NCBI GenBank assembly: GCA_002005505.1
Contig: KV908636.1
Location: 129,911-171,940 of the forward strand
Origin: Botryococcus braunii
Lineage: Eukaryota; Chlorophyta; Trebouxiophyceae
Length of the DNA: 42,030 nt
Direction of reading: 5' to 3'
Part shown: in pieces, positions 32,993-41,751 of the stretch
Layout of the letters: each line of letters opens with the position of its first letter
How positions within the stretch are numbered: the stretch's first letter is position 1
Notes under the pieces: generated by a model
What the model was told of the DNA's origin: nothing
Database searches by the model: none
What the model saw: only the letters and a program-made list of their open reading frames with translations
Made by a program: the position numbers and the translations under genes

Positions 32993-33476
32993 CCTTGCCT
33001 CTGCACAGCAACGGCAGAAGACTTACGCGGATAAGAAGAGACGGGACCATCCTTTTAAGGTGGGGGACCAGGTCTTGCTGGCTGCGAGGAAGAACTAGCT
33101 TGAACCTGGGCTCTCGTCCAAGTTATCAGCTAAGTATTTTGGGCCCTTTGTGATTGCTGCAGCAGTTGGTTCTCGAGCTTTTAGGCTTGTGTTGCCTGAG
33201 ACTGTTAACATTCATCCTGTATTTCATGTTTCCCAGTTGAAGCCATATGTATCTTCATCTGTACCAGTGACCGTTACTTCACCACCTCCTTTGTATGCAG
33301 ACAGGCGTGGCGGCGTGTACGAAGTGGAGGCCATCATAGCTAAGAAGAGAGTTGGAAAGTCTTGGCGCTACTTAGTCAAATGGAAAGGCTACGATGAGAC
33401 TGAGAATACTTGGGAGCCTCTTGCCCATGTTCGCCATCTGGCTGATGACGTGGCAGCTGCCCCTGTCTTCTCCTAA
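32966..33476 (+). pseudogene. integrase C-terminus with chromodomain
   Basis: In a different frame from pol: ALKCAKSNLASAQQRQKTYA, an in-frame TAG after LLAARKN, then the GPF/Y-type module KLSAKYFGPFVI through LPETVNIHPVFHVSQLKPYV. A chromodomain follows: YEVEAIIAKKRVGKSWRYLV, then KWKGYDETENTWEPL. In chromoviruses this domain binds modified histone H3 and steers integration to heterochromatin. The segment between integrase motif SDRDPRF and this C-terminus, including the catalytic Glu and the HPQTDGQTER-type region, is missing. Confidence 0.9.
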
Positions 33477-34234
33477 GTCCCACTTGCGGGCATCCCTTGA
33501 TTAAGCCATTTGCGGCTTGAGCCTTTTCCAGCCACTTGCGGCTGATGACCCTTGGAGCTTCAATGCCAGCCAGCTTGGGTTTGGGAGGGAGGGAGGGTGG
33601 AAGGGTCTGGGAGGGGGATTCGTGATTGGGGATTTGCATGCATGTCTCTTGGTTATATGTTTTGCATGGGTTATGTTTCCTTGACCCACGGCTCCACTTT
33701 GTGATGCACTTGCTGTTGCAGTGTAGCTGCAAATTGTAGTTCCGTGCTTGAATAACTTGCTTTGGTATCTTACCCATGAGATACAACATGTGGCAGTTAG
33801 TGTGTCTAGCTTGCTGCTCTAGACAATATGCCTTATGCCCGTTGTTGGAAAACCACCTCAAGCGAAGGTTGCACTGCGTAGCAGGGTAACTGGACCTAAG
33901 GTTTGGACAAGTGCTAGTCTAATGACTCAACCTTATTGTTTCATCACTGGTGTGAGTGCTGTCTAGGGAGTTCGTCCCCTAAGTTAGAGGATCCGCCTTG
34001 CAGACGATAGTCCTTAGAATGTTAAGGTATTCGAGCATTGAGCAGATGAGTCCCTCGTCTGTGTCGTGCTAAACTTGCTTGTGGATTTCATCCTCTAACT
34101 TGCGTTATGTAGTAACTATAGGAGGTGTGATTGTCTATAGTTACAGTAAGCAGGGTTCGTGATACTCCTGTCTTACGTTTGTGGCCCCAATTGCCATAAA
34201 CATCATCTCATAGCTTATGCCAAGGGGGAGGGCA
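33477..34234 (+). other. gypsy 3' untranslated region and polypurine tract
   Basis: Non-coding. Near the start three diverged copies of an ACTTGCGG / ATTTGCGG motif are spaced by about 30 bp. The last bases 34222-34234 (AAGGGGGAGGGCA) form the polypurine tract that primes plus-strand DNA, directly next to the LTR. Confidence 0.85.
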
Positions 34235-34495
34235 TGTAGCATTTCCTAGGGTATAATGCTCTAGTAGGGTCCTTGGCATAGTGCATGACTTGCCTTGTGA
34301 TCTAGTTCGCAGTACAACCTCGCTCAGGTACTTCGCTCGGTTGCCCGATCACGCGTCTGTGGCAGTACGATATAATTCAATCCACCCTGGGTTTAAGAGT
34401 ACGCTTGCGAATCAATCATGTAACACTCTTTTGTTGCACACCACGAACGTCTCACTGTCTCCTTCTAAACCTCTTCCGCTAAGCTATAGTCTACA
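34235..34495 (+). repeat. 3' LTR of gypsy element
   Basis: Same 261 bp as the 5' LTR, no difference seen; followed by CAACC at 34496-34500. Confidence 0.97.
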
Positions 34496-34500
34496 CAACC
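34496..34500 (+). repeat. target-site duplication CAACC (right)
   Basis: Matches 28461-28465; the pre-insertion site reads ...AATAGCG-CAACC-TTCACGCGC.... Confidence 0.95.
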
Positions 34501-34550
34501 TTCACGCGCTGATCTGAGTATTGATAGGCTTAGAACCCGGAAGGACAGGC

Positions 34551-34974
34551 AGTCATTCGCTCTCTAAAGGCTTGTTCAAGCCGTCTCCTGTTTGACTCGT
34601 CTGTTCTCTTATTGTCTTGCTTTCTCTTCTACTCACTGTGTGTGAGCAATTCCCTGAAAGCAACAGTCTAATCTGGTAAGACTCCGGGTCATGACGGCCT
34701 CAGTTCGTTCACAGCCATGAGTGCTGAATATTGACTAGTTACTAACATAAGTGTGTTAATTCTACAGATTGTACACCAGTTCGACACCATTGAGTATGTG
34801 TGCCTGATTGAACTGGTGCAATATCTGGTAAGCCGGCAGTGTGACGTCTTGGTATTAGAGTAGTAATGTAGAAATCATGCAAGATACTAAAGGTGTTAGT
34901 GCGTTGACAGGATGATATACGTGTACGTATATTGATAATCTATATTTGATCTTTGACACCTTTGGATCTTGCAG
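34551..34974 (+). other. three exons with two introns (unspliced copy)
   Basis: Segments 34551-34675 (125 bp), 34768-34827 (60 bp) and 34911-34974 (64 bp) recur joined together at 35017-35265. The two pieces missing from that copy are a 92-bp intron (34676-34767, GTAAGA to TTCTACAG, with a TTACTAAC branch-point-like string) and an 83-bp intron (34828-34910, GTAAGC to TTGACAG). The third segment is followed by a donor-like GTGAGA. No long reading frame crosses these segments, so they look like 5' untranslated exons. Confidence 0.93.
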
Positions 34975-35016
34975 GTGAGATTAGATAGTGTGTGTGTTCG
35001 TTCGTTCAACGTTGTA

Positions 35017-35265
35017 AGTCATTCGCTCTCTAAAGGCTTGTTCAAGCCGTCTCCTGTTTGACTCGTCTGTTCTCTTATTGTCTTGCTTTCTCTTCTACTC
35101 ACTGTGTGTGAGCAATTCCCTGAAAGCAACAGTCTAATCTGATTGTACACCAGTTCGACACCATTGAGTATGTGTGCCTGATTGAACTGGTGCAATATCT
35201 GGATGATATACGTGTACGTATATTGATAATCTATATTTGATCTTTGACACCTTTGGATCTTGCAG
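35017..35265 (+). other. exactly spliced copy of 34551-34974
   Basis: 125 + 60 + 64 bp in direct succession, identical by eye to the three exon segments upstream and joined precisely at both splice junctions. It continues into ATCACAATGGTTATGGGCCC, so it is the 5' end of a longer spliced RNA copy. Only 42 bp separate it from the unspliced version. Confidence 0.93.
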
Positions 35266-35271
35266 ATCACA

Positions 35272-35956
35272 ATGGTTATGGGCCCACCCATGGAGTCTCG
35301 ACGCCTAGAAGTGCAGCGTGCGAATCTCATTCACTTTGGCGTGGAGCAACATAGAAAAGGGCGCTTCCGTTGCGACTCGTGCGATAACTACTTCTTTGGA
35401 AAGGTCCCCTTAGATCAAGTAGCATCGGCAATTGATAGTGGTTGCTATCGTTTCGAACGCTTCTGTGACATTGGTACATAAATTGAAAGAAAAAACAGAA
35501 GGAATAATCCATTTCTGAGTTTGTCTATCCTTACCGACCACCTGGCTCTGAATCCGAAGAACTTCGGCCTGTTAAACGAAGTCGGTGTGAAGTTATCTAT
35601 TCGTATCGACCTTTTATTGAAGAGCAACACTCATTAAGTGATTGGGAAAGAGACTGTGTGAATCACAAACATTAGTTTAGATCGCTGTGGGTAGAAGCTG
35701 GATTATTGGTGGACTCCTGTGACAAAAATCCTTCAGACACTTTCTTCTACTGGTTAGTAATTGAAGTATTCACCCTACTTTCATTGGCAAAATCCTTAAC
35801 TTGGTACTCTATCCTGAATTGCACGGTCAAGACCTTATTAGAATCAGATTGGAAGGTGAAAGACGTAGAATTATTGACCAATTTGCTGAGGATGTTGAAA
35901 CAAACAATCACTTAGTCCTTGCAAGTGTTTATTCTTTGGCGTACCAAGGCACCTGA
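35272..35956 (+). pseudogene. decayed extra ORF upstream of copia gag
   Basis: Three blocks in different frames read like one broken protein. 35272-35481: MVMGPPMESRRLEVQRANLI, then RKGRFRCDSCDNYFFGKVPL. 35508-35760: EFVYPYRPPGSESEELRPVK, a TAG at 35673, then SLWVEAGLLVDSCDKNPSDT. 35765-35956: SIHPTFIGKILNLVLYPELH, then LIRIRLEGERRRIIDQFAED and a stop. Two frameshifts and one stop would explain it. The CDSC motif hints at a metal site. I do not recognise the family. The first ATG lies just after the spliced 5' segments, and the stop is 36 bp before the gag ATG. Confidence 0.5.
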
Positions 35957-35992
35957 AGTTTGAGTTTGATCACAGCACTTACAGTGTTCATA

Positions 35993-38900
35993 ATGAGTAA
36001 TTCAGCTGGAGCATCTGCTCCTGGTGGTAATCCAACGGTTGCCTCAGGTAGCACACCTGACCCACATAATCCTGTTTATAACAACCAGAAATTGGTACAA
36101 TCTCTGGATGTTGATTGTATAAATGGGTTCAGGTGGGCTAAGGATGTTGAAAATGTTGCTAATAGTAAGAGAATCAGGATATGCCTTGAAGAGGAGCACC
36201 CGGATACGCCTGGTGACTCACTGGCTATGAGTCTAGTGACAGAAAAGATTCCCGACGAGTGGATAGATAAAGCGCTCGACATGCCTTCAGCCAAGCAAGC
36301 CTATGAGTGGCTGAAAGGTAAGTTCACAGGAGGTAAAAATCAAAAGCTCATGTCTAAATGGGCTTTTCTCCTTGATTCAGGTAAAATCGAGGATGCCCAG
36401 ACCTACATGGCATTTGTAGCCATGAAGTTCAAGCTGGCTAGAGGTCTTAGGGCAAATAATCACCCTGTGGATGATGAGCGCCTCATAATGGGAATTGTCA
36501 GTGGGCTGCCCAAGGCTTTTTCTCATGATTTAGGCCATCTGTATGATTCATGCTTGGGAAAAGATGAGGATGAGGTTGTGTCTCGTATCAGTGCCAGTGC
36601 AAAATTCTTAGGAATCGATCAGCACAAGGCTCCCTCTGCGTCAGCAAACCTTGTTCCTCCTCCCAGACCAAGGAATGCCCCTACTTATGAGGGTGTGAGG
36701 CCGAAGGGCATGCCTCATGATCTACCAACAGAGTTTCGTGGCTGTTGGTTCTGCCTTGGAGATGGTCATAGAAGGCAGGACTGTCAGAAGTACAAAGATG
36801 ATTGTGCCAGGAGAGCTGCAATCATGGCTGGCAAGGGGCGATCTCAAAATCTTGTTGGAGGAATGGCCATGATTGACTCCTCAGATTCAGGTAAATTGTC
36901 ATCACTATGGGTAGTAGATTCTGGAGCTTCCACACATATCTGCAATGATGTGAGATTAATGAATAACGTACATTGGTATCCAGTTCCAAAGGGTCTAAAT
37001 CTGGCCACTGGTGAACATGTGGCGCAACGCAAAGCATCTGGAATCGTATGCTTGGTTGATCAGCAGGGCAACACATGTATGTTGAGGGATGTTGAATTTG
37101 TTCCGACTGCGTTGGAAAATTTAATGTCAGTATCTGCTGGAGTCGTCGACGGTCTTAGTTTTTCAACTAATTCAGTAGGTGAAGTCACAAGTGTCTGCTG
37201 TCTGAAATCATCCTTCACAATGGAAGTTACAAAGGAGAGAGGGTTGTATTTTTGTTCAACATCATGTCAGTCAATGAAGCCCCCTCACACTGCTGGTCTT
37301 GCGCACAAGTGCTCCGAGTATGATCTCTGGCATGCAAGGTTAGGACATCCTGGAAGTAAAAACATGGAACGACTGCAGACAGAAAATATGGTTAAAGGGA
37401 TTGAAACCTCTTTATCTCCTTGCTCACATGGTCACTCACTATGCGAGGTGTGTGTTTTGGGTAAGCAGACTAGAGAAAGCTACCAGCGTTCCCCTGCAAC
37501 GGCTACAGAGCGCCTACAGCTTGTCCATATGGATATCGTTGGTGAACTTCCTGTACCGGGGGCAGAAGGGGAGAGGTATATGCTCACTGTGCTGGATGAT
37601 TTTTCTAAGGCTGGTGAAGCAAGGGCTCTATGCTACAAGTCTCAGGTGGGCGATGCTGTTAAAGCAATCCTACTATATTTAGAAAATCAAACTGGTCACT
37701 CTGTAAAGGTGGTTAGGACTGACAGGGGGACTGAATTTGTTAACTCAGATTTACACGAGTTTTTTCAGTCAAAGGGCATCAGACATGAAACGTCTGCACC
37801 CTACACACCTCAACAAAATGGTAGGGCAGAGCGTTTTAACAGATCCTTAAAGGAGAAGGTTAGAATGTTGCTGCTACAAGCTAAGGCCCCACAAAGTATG
37901 TGGACCGACGCACTGCCTACTGCTGTCAGGCTACTTAATCTTAGAGCTACTAAGGGGAAGTCTGCCACCCCTTATGAGCTACTGTTCGGCAGGAAACCTT
38001 CTGTGCATTATTTGAGGGTCTTTGGCTGTCTCGCGTACATCAAAATTCCAGACAAAGACTTGTCTGCCTTCTCCCCTAGGTCAGAGGCTGGTATGTTCGT
38101 GGGTTATGAACCAGCATCTAAGGCATACAGGATAAGGGTTGGCAGTAAGGTCAAGGTATCGAAAAATGTTAAGTTTTTCGAAGATAAATTGGGAATTCAC
38201 ACTCTCTCTACTAAAACCCAATTGCCCTCTGACTTCCCACGTGAAGTAAATTGTGATCAGGTGCCAAGCGCTGCAGATGAGGATGACTGGGATTTTGTTC
38301 CGGTTGACATTGCCGACGCCTTGGAGATGAACAGGGAAGCTGGAAGGGGAGTAGATCAAATCCTTCCAGCTAACCTAGAAGTTATGCAGAGACTGAACGA
38401 AGTTCTGAGGGAACAGGCTCTGGCGGAAGAGAGTGGGATCAGAGAGACACATGGCTCAGCCATCTCAGGGGAAGAGTTAATGGGCCTTGGGACTGGACAG
38501 GAACATCCAGAGGAGGGTGTGAATAATCCATGCTCAGAGTCGGATAACGATAACTCATCACATGAGTCTGACAATGATGATGATGTGCAGGAAAGGGTGA
38601 GGGGTGGAACAAGTCGGTATGATCTAAGAGAGACACTTGCTCAACCAGATAAGTATGTTCCAGGTGCTTATCATGTAAAGGACAATCCATTACTAGGCGC
38701 AACAGAGGTTACACCACCCATGCAGAATGGAGCAAGAGAGAAAGTCAACATTGCATCTAGAGATGTGAGGATTCCTAACGATTGGTTTGAAGCCAGGAAT
38801 TCACCCCAATGGGTGTACTGGCTGGAGGCCATGAACGAGGAAATGGACTCCATCGAAGCGCATGAAACCTTTGAGTATTGTGACAAGCCATCACATGCAA

Positions 38901-39112
38901 AGGTGATCCCACTGAAGTGGGTTTATGCTATTAAAACTGATGGTTTTGGGGATGTAGTCAGGTTCAAGGCTAGACTTGTTGCTCAAGGATGCAAGCAACG
39001 GCCAGGAGTGGACTATTTTGAGACGTTTGTGAAATATTCTGGGCTTGGCGTATCCTGCATGGTGGCGGCACGGAGGGTGTTAGACGATGTCCTCCTACTT
39101 GTGCGTTGTTAA
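35993..39112 (+). CDS. gag-pol: copia gag-pol polyprotein, cut off in RT
   Basis: ATG 35993 (MSNSAGASAPGG) opens 1039 codons without a stop. Gag with zinc knuckle CWFCLGDGHRRQDC (from residue 251); protease VVDSGASTHICND (Asp about 309); integrase HHCC finger HARLGHPGSK...CEVCVLGKQ. The core is D514 (VHMDIVGELPV), D577 (RTDRGTEFVN) and E613 (NGRAERFNRS), the classic D,D(35)E spacing. Reverse transcriptase begins at WLEAMNEEMDSIEAHETFE, continues through VIPLKWVYAIKTD and RFKARLVAQGC, and stops matching after DYFETFVKYSGLGV. The last 19 codons are read from the other element's LTR. Gag through integrase look intact, so the copy is young. Confidence 0.93.
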   Translation: MSNSAGASAPGGNPTVASGSTPDPHNPVYNNQKLVQSLDVDCINGFRWAKDVENVANSKRIRICLEEEHPDTPGDSLAMSLVTEKIPDEWIDKALDMPSAKQAYEWLKGKFTGGKNQKLMSKWAFLLDSGKIEDAQTYMAFVAMKFKLARGLRANNHPVDDERLIMGIVSGLPKAFSHDLGHLYDSCLGKDEDEVVSRISASAKFLGIDQHKAPSASANLVPPPRPRNAPTYEGVRPKGMPHDLPTEFRGCWFCLGDGHRRQDCQKYKDDCARRAAIMAGKGRSQNLVGGMAMIDSSDSGKLSSLWVVDSGASTHICNDVRLMNNVHWYPVPKGLNLATGEHVAQRKASGIVCLVDQQGNTCMLRDVEFVPTALENLMSVSAGVVDGLSFSTNSVGEVTSVCCLKSSFTMEVTKERGLYFCSTSCQSMKPPHTAGLAHKCSEYDLWHARLGHPGSKNMERLQTENMVKGIETSLSPCSHGHSLCEVCVLGKQTRESYQRSPATATERLQLVHMDIVGELPVPGAEGERYMLTVLDDFSKAGEARALCYKSQVGDAVKAILLYLENQTGHSVKVVRTDRGTEFVNSDLHEFFQSKGIRHETSAPYTPQQNGRAERFNRSLKEKVRMLLLQAKAPQSMWTDALPTAVRLLNLRATKGKSATPYELLFGRKPSVHYLRVFGCLAYIKIPDKDLSAFSPRSEAGMFVGYEPASKAYRIRVGSKVKVSKNVKFFEDKLGIHTLSTKTQLPSDFPREVNCDQVPSAADEDDWDFVPVDIADALEMNREAGRGVDQILPANLEVMQRLNEVLREQALAEESGIRETHGSAISGEELMGLGTGQEHPEEGVNNPCSESDNDNSSHESDNDDDVQERVRGGTSRYDLRETLAQPDKYVPGAYHVKDNPLLGATEVTPPMQNGAREKVNIASRDVRIPNDWFEARNSPQWVYWLEAMNEEMDSIEAHETFEYCDKPSHAKVIPLKWVYAIKTDGFGDVVRFKARLVAQGCKQRPGVDYFETFVKYSGLGVSCMVAARRVLDDVLLLVRC

Positions 39113-39196
39113 GTAGGCACGGACATATACAAGTCAAGGACTGGTTAGCAACTGATTGATAGACACCCGGAGTGCCACTATAGTTCCAACCAAGTG
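39054..39196. repeat. 143-bp direct repeat, left copy
   Basis: Starts CCTGCATGGTGGCGGCACGG, ends TCCAACCAAGTG. The same sequence is at 39375-39517, offset 321 bp, no difference seen. Confidence 0.95.
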
Positions 39197-39720
39197 TTAC
39201 AATATCTCTCATCTCTCCTAACAAGGTGACGCAGTTCAAACACGCCTAACCTGCTCTCACCCAGGTCGTGTTCATTACTTTGTCCGATGAGCTAAACTCA
39301 ACTCTATATGTCTAACATGTTCTAACAATGTTCATCTGAGTGCTAAATCCAGGAATACAATAAGGATTAAGTCACCTGCATGGTGGCGGCACGGAGGGTG
39401 TTAGACGATGTCCTCCTACTTGTGCGTTGTTAAGTAGGCACGGACATATACAAGTCAAGGACTGGTTAGCAACTGATTGATAGACACCCGGAGTGCCACT
39501 ATAGTTCCAACCAAGTGCCTTCCCTATCCGTGCTTGCCCCATATGCCTCCTTTCTACAAACGTGTCTGTAACTTGCGTTATGATAGTCTTCGTTCAAATG
39601 CATGTATTGCCTGGCAGAACTCAGGGTTCTGCCTCTCTTTCCTAATTGGTATTGTCTTCATACGGAGACTTGCCATTATTACTCCTCTGAGGGAAAGGCA
39701 TAAAATTAATTAACACAACA
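39056..39720 (-). repeat. 3' LTR of the - strand copia element (665 or 344 bp)
   Basis: The right end is firm: on the - strand the LTR starts TGTTGTGTTAATTAATTTTA at 39720, directly after the polypurine tract. The left end is either TG at 39056, which coincides with the break in the forward polyprotein, or TG at 39377, giving 344 bp. The 143-bp duplication makes both ends look alike. Confidence 0.7.
39375..39517. repeat. 143-bp direct repeat, right copy
   Basis: Second copy of 39054-39196, within the LTR of the - strand element. Confidence 0.95.
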
Positions 39721-39737
39721 CTTCCCCTTGCCTTTAC
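39721..39737 (-). other. polypurine tract of - strand copia
   Basis: On the - strand GTAAAGGCAAGGGGAAG abuts the LTR start TGTTGTG; it primes plus-strand synthesis in LTR elements. Confidence 0.8.
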
Positions 39738-39738
39738 C

Positions 39739-41751
39739 TCACAGAAACTTGGCCAGTCCCAGTGAGTTACGATGTCCCAGAAACACTTGTCTAACTAGTG
39801 GTTTGGTAAAAATGTCAGCCACATTTCTAGCAGATTGAATGTACTTGAATTCAACCTGCCCCTTTGCAATAGCTTCACGTGCGAAATGACAGCTAATTGC
39901 AATATGCTTTGTGTGTTTGGAGTACACCGGATTCCTCAGGTGGTTTATACACCCTTGGTTGTCACAATGAATCTTCACTATCCACGGTAACACTCCAATT
40001 TCCTCCAGGAAACCTCTCAGCCAATTTGCTTCCTTCACAACAGCACTTGCTGCCATGAATTCAGCCTCCACTGTTGAAGTGGCAACAGCAGATTGCTTTT
40101 TACTTCCCCACACTACTGCTCCTCCAAACACAGTGAGGACAAAGCCAGTGGTAGAGAAGCGATGATCCTGATCACCTCCATAGTCGGCATCCACATAGCC
40201 TTCTAGCTCTATCTCCCCCCCTCCGAGAGTTAGAACCAAATCTCGGGTTCCTTTCAGATACTTCAACACACGGATGGCTTCATTCCAATGTGCTGTGGTG
40301 GGAGATATGCGATAACGAGACAATACACCTACTGCCTGAGCTATATCGGGACGTGTGGTGTTGGCTATATACAGAAGAGACCCTACTAACTCACAGTAAC
40401 GGTGACCTGGAGGTAGTGGACTGCCAGCACCAATGCTGTCGCTCCCATCTCTCGGTGCAGGCCTTTGGGACATTACGAAATCTTTTGTCATGGGAGTATC
40501 AGGTCCCACTGACTCAAGATCCAAGCCAAATTTCTCTACAAGTGCATCGATTTTAGGGATGCAACTCAGGGTGATCAGCCCTTTATCTCTATCTCTCATC
40601 ACTTGACATCCCAAGAAATCCTTCACTTCCCCAAGATCATGGATGGTGAATTCTTTCTTGAGAAGTCCCTTCACTCTCTCGATTTCTGACATGCCCTTGG
40701 AAACTATCAGAAGATCATCAACATAGATCAGCACATAGGACTTTCCTCCATCAGTAGAGCATCTCACATACACTCCCGCATCACTCTTGCACACCTCATA
40801 CCCCATGACTTCAAGTTTGTCATTCAGGGTTTTGTGCCAGGCACGTGGAGCCTGCTTCAGGCCATACAACGCCTTTCTCAATCGGCACACAATATTCTTA
40901 TCACCATTCTCAAAGCCAGGAGGTTGCGTTACATATACTTCCTCCTCGAGCTCACCATTCAGAAAGGCGGTCTTAACGTCCACCTGATGAATTTCACAGC
41001 CCTCTCTTGCAGCAACAGCAAGCAGAGCTCTTCTAGCTCCATAGCTACTAGTAGGAGCAAAGACCTCCATCACATCCACTCCAGGGATTTGTCTGCATCC
41101 CTGTGCCACTAATCTGGCCTTGAATCTCACAACATTGCCATGTGCATCCATTTTCACTGAAAATATCCAGTGAACTGGAATAACCTTATGTCCACGAGGT
41201 CTCGGAACATACTCCATGACCTCATGAGTATCTAGAGAATTTTGCTCTTCCTGCATAGCTGCCTTCCAGTATTCCCACTGGGGAGACATCTGTGCTTCTC
41301 TCAAATTAGAGGGAACGTGAATTTTCCCAAATCTGACACCTGTGTGCTTTTCCTCTGAATTGCCTGATTTTCTCTCACTTTGTCCAGAACCCACTACTCT
41401 TCCACTGACACTCGCTGAGTTACACATCACAGGCTCTCCAGTAGAAGTAGAATGCTCTCTCATAGCACGCTCTCGCTTGGACTCACACTTGGCTTTGCAC
41501 AAGTTACTCTGCTCATCCCTCACATCATCCTCCCATGCACAGGTACCTCTCGGACAGTCTTTGTAATTTGGAATCCCTTCACATTGTCCAGACTTCCGAT
41601 TCACCTCCTCAGACACACTCTGACATGCCTGCAAGAGTTCAGACTCTTCAGGTCTCTCACAAGCAACATCGGATATGCAGTGTCTGCATACTTCCCCTAT
41701 TATGTGATCCACATGCCTCTCAGACCGACTGCATGTCACTGTTGGATGACC
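39739..41751 (-). CDS. pol: copia reverse transcriptase and RNase H
   Basis: Open from 41751 to the stop at 39739. A Cys-rich linker comes first (NYKDCPRGTCAWEDD), then RT: SPQWEYWKAAMQEEQNSLD, VIPVHWIFSVKMD, RFKARLVAQGCRQIPGVD, EIHQVDVKTAFLNGELEEEV, LRKALYGLKQAPRAW and the catalytic YVDDLLIVSKG near 40.72 kb. RNase H follows: YVDADYGGDQDHR, KKQSAVATSTVEAEFMAAS, CDNQGCINHLRNP, HIAISCHFAREA. It ends at ADIFTKPLV...LGLAKFL just before the polypurine tract. All catalytic motifs look intact. A stop (TGA) at 41752 separates it from the upstream polyprotein. Confidence 0.93.
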   Translation of the reverse strand, partial: GHPTVTCSRSERHVDHIIGEVCRHCISDVACERPEESELLQACQSVSEEVNRKSGQCEGIPNYKDCPRGTCAWEDDVRDEQSNLCKAKCESKRERAMREHSTSTGEPVMCNSASVSGRVVGSGQSERKSGNSEEKHTGVRFGKIHVPSNLREAQMSPQWEYWKAAMQEEQNSLDTHEVMEYVPRPRGHKVIPVHWIFSVKMDAHGNVVRFKARLVAQGCRQIPGVDVMEVFAPTSSYGARRALLAVAAREGCEIHQVDVKTAFLNGELEEEVYVTQPPGFENGDKNIVCRLRKALYGLKQAPRAWHKTLNDKLEVMGYEVCKSDAGVYVRCSTDGGKSYVLIYVDDLLIVSKGMSEIERVKGLLKKEFTIHDLGEVKDFLGCQVMRDRDKGLITLSCIPKIDALVEKFGLDLESVGPDTPMTKDFVMSQRPAPRDGSDSIGAGSPLPPGHRYCELVGSLLYIANTTRPDIAQAVGVLSRYRISPTTAHWNEAIRVLKYLKGTRDLVLTLGGGEIELEGYVDADYGGDQDHRFSTTGFVLTVFGGAVVWGSKKQSAVATSTVEAEFMAASAVVKEANWLRGFLEEIGVLPWIVKIHCDNQGCINHLRNPVYSKHTKHIAISCHFAREAIAKGQVEFKYIQSARNVADIFTKPLVRQVFLGHRNSLGLAKFL

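Larger units (their letters stand above)
28466..34495 (+). mobile_element. Ty3/gypsy chromovirus, recently inserted, defective
   Basis: A 6030-bp element with two 261-bp LTRs that I find identical, starting TGTAGC and ending CTACA. It has a 5-bp target duplication, a primer-binding site and a polypurine tract. Order: gag with zinc knuckle, aspartic protease, reverse transcriptase, RNase H, integrase, chromodomain; this order and the chromodomain place it among chromoviruses. Defects: a frame change in gag near 29270-29290, a further one before protease, loss of the integrase region containing the catalytic Glu near 32965, and a TAG at 33096-33101. It contributes nothing to host gene function here. 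Confidence 0.97.
34551..39055 (+). mobile_element. Ty1/copia element (forward), interrupted
   Basis: Gag-integrase-RT order marks Ty1/copia. Its 5' LTR and primer site were not recognised, so the left limit is uncertain; I place it at the start of the exon segments. The polyprotein breaks off inside reverse transcriptase at 39055, exactly where the - strand element begins, which suggests interruption rather than truncation. Confidence 0.7.

Noticed and set aside
34551..35265. Simple tandem duplication with two deletions
   Set aside because: Both missing pieces begin GT and end AG and the joints are exact, so splicing is far more likely than two coincident deletions.
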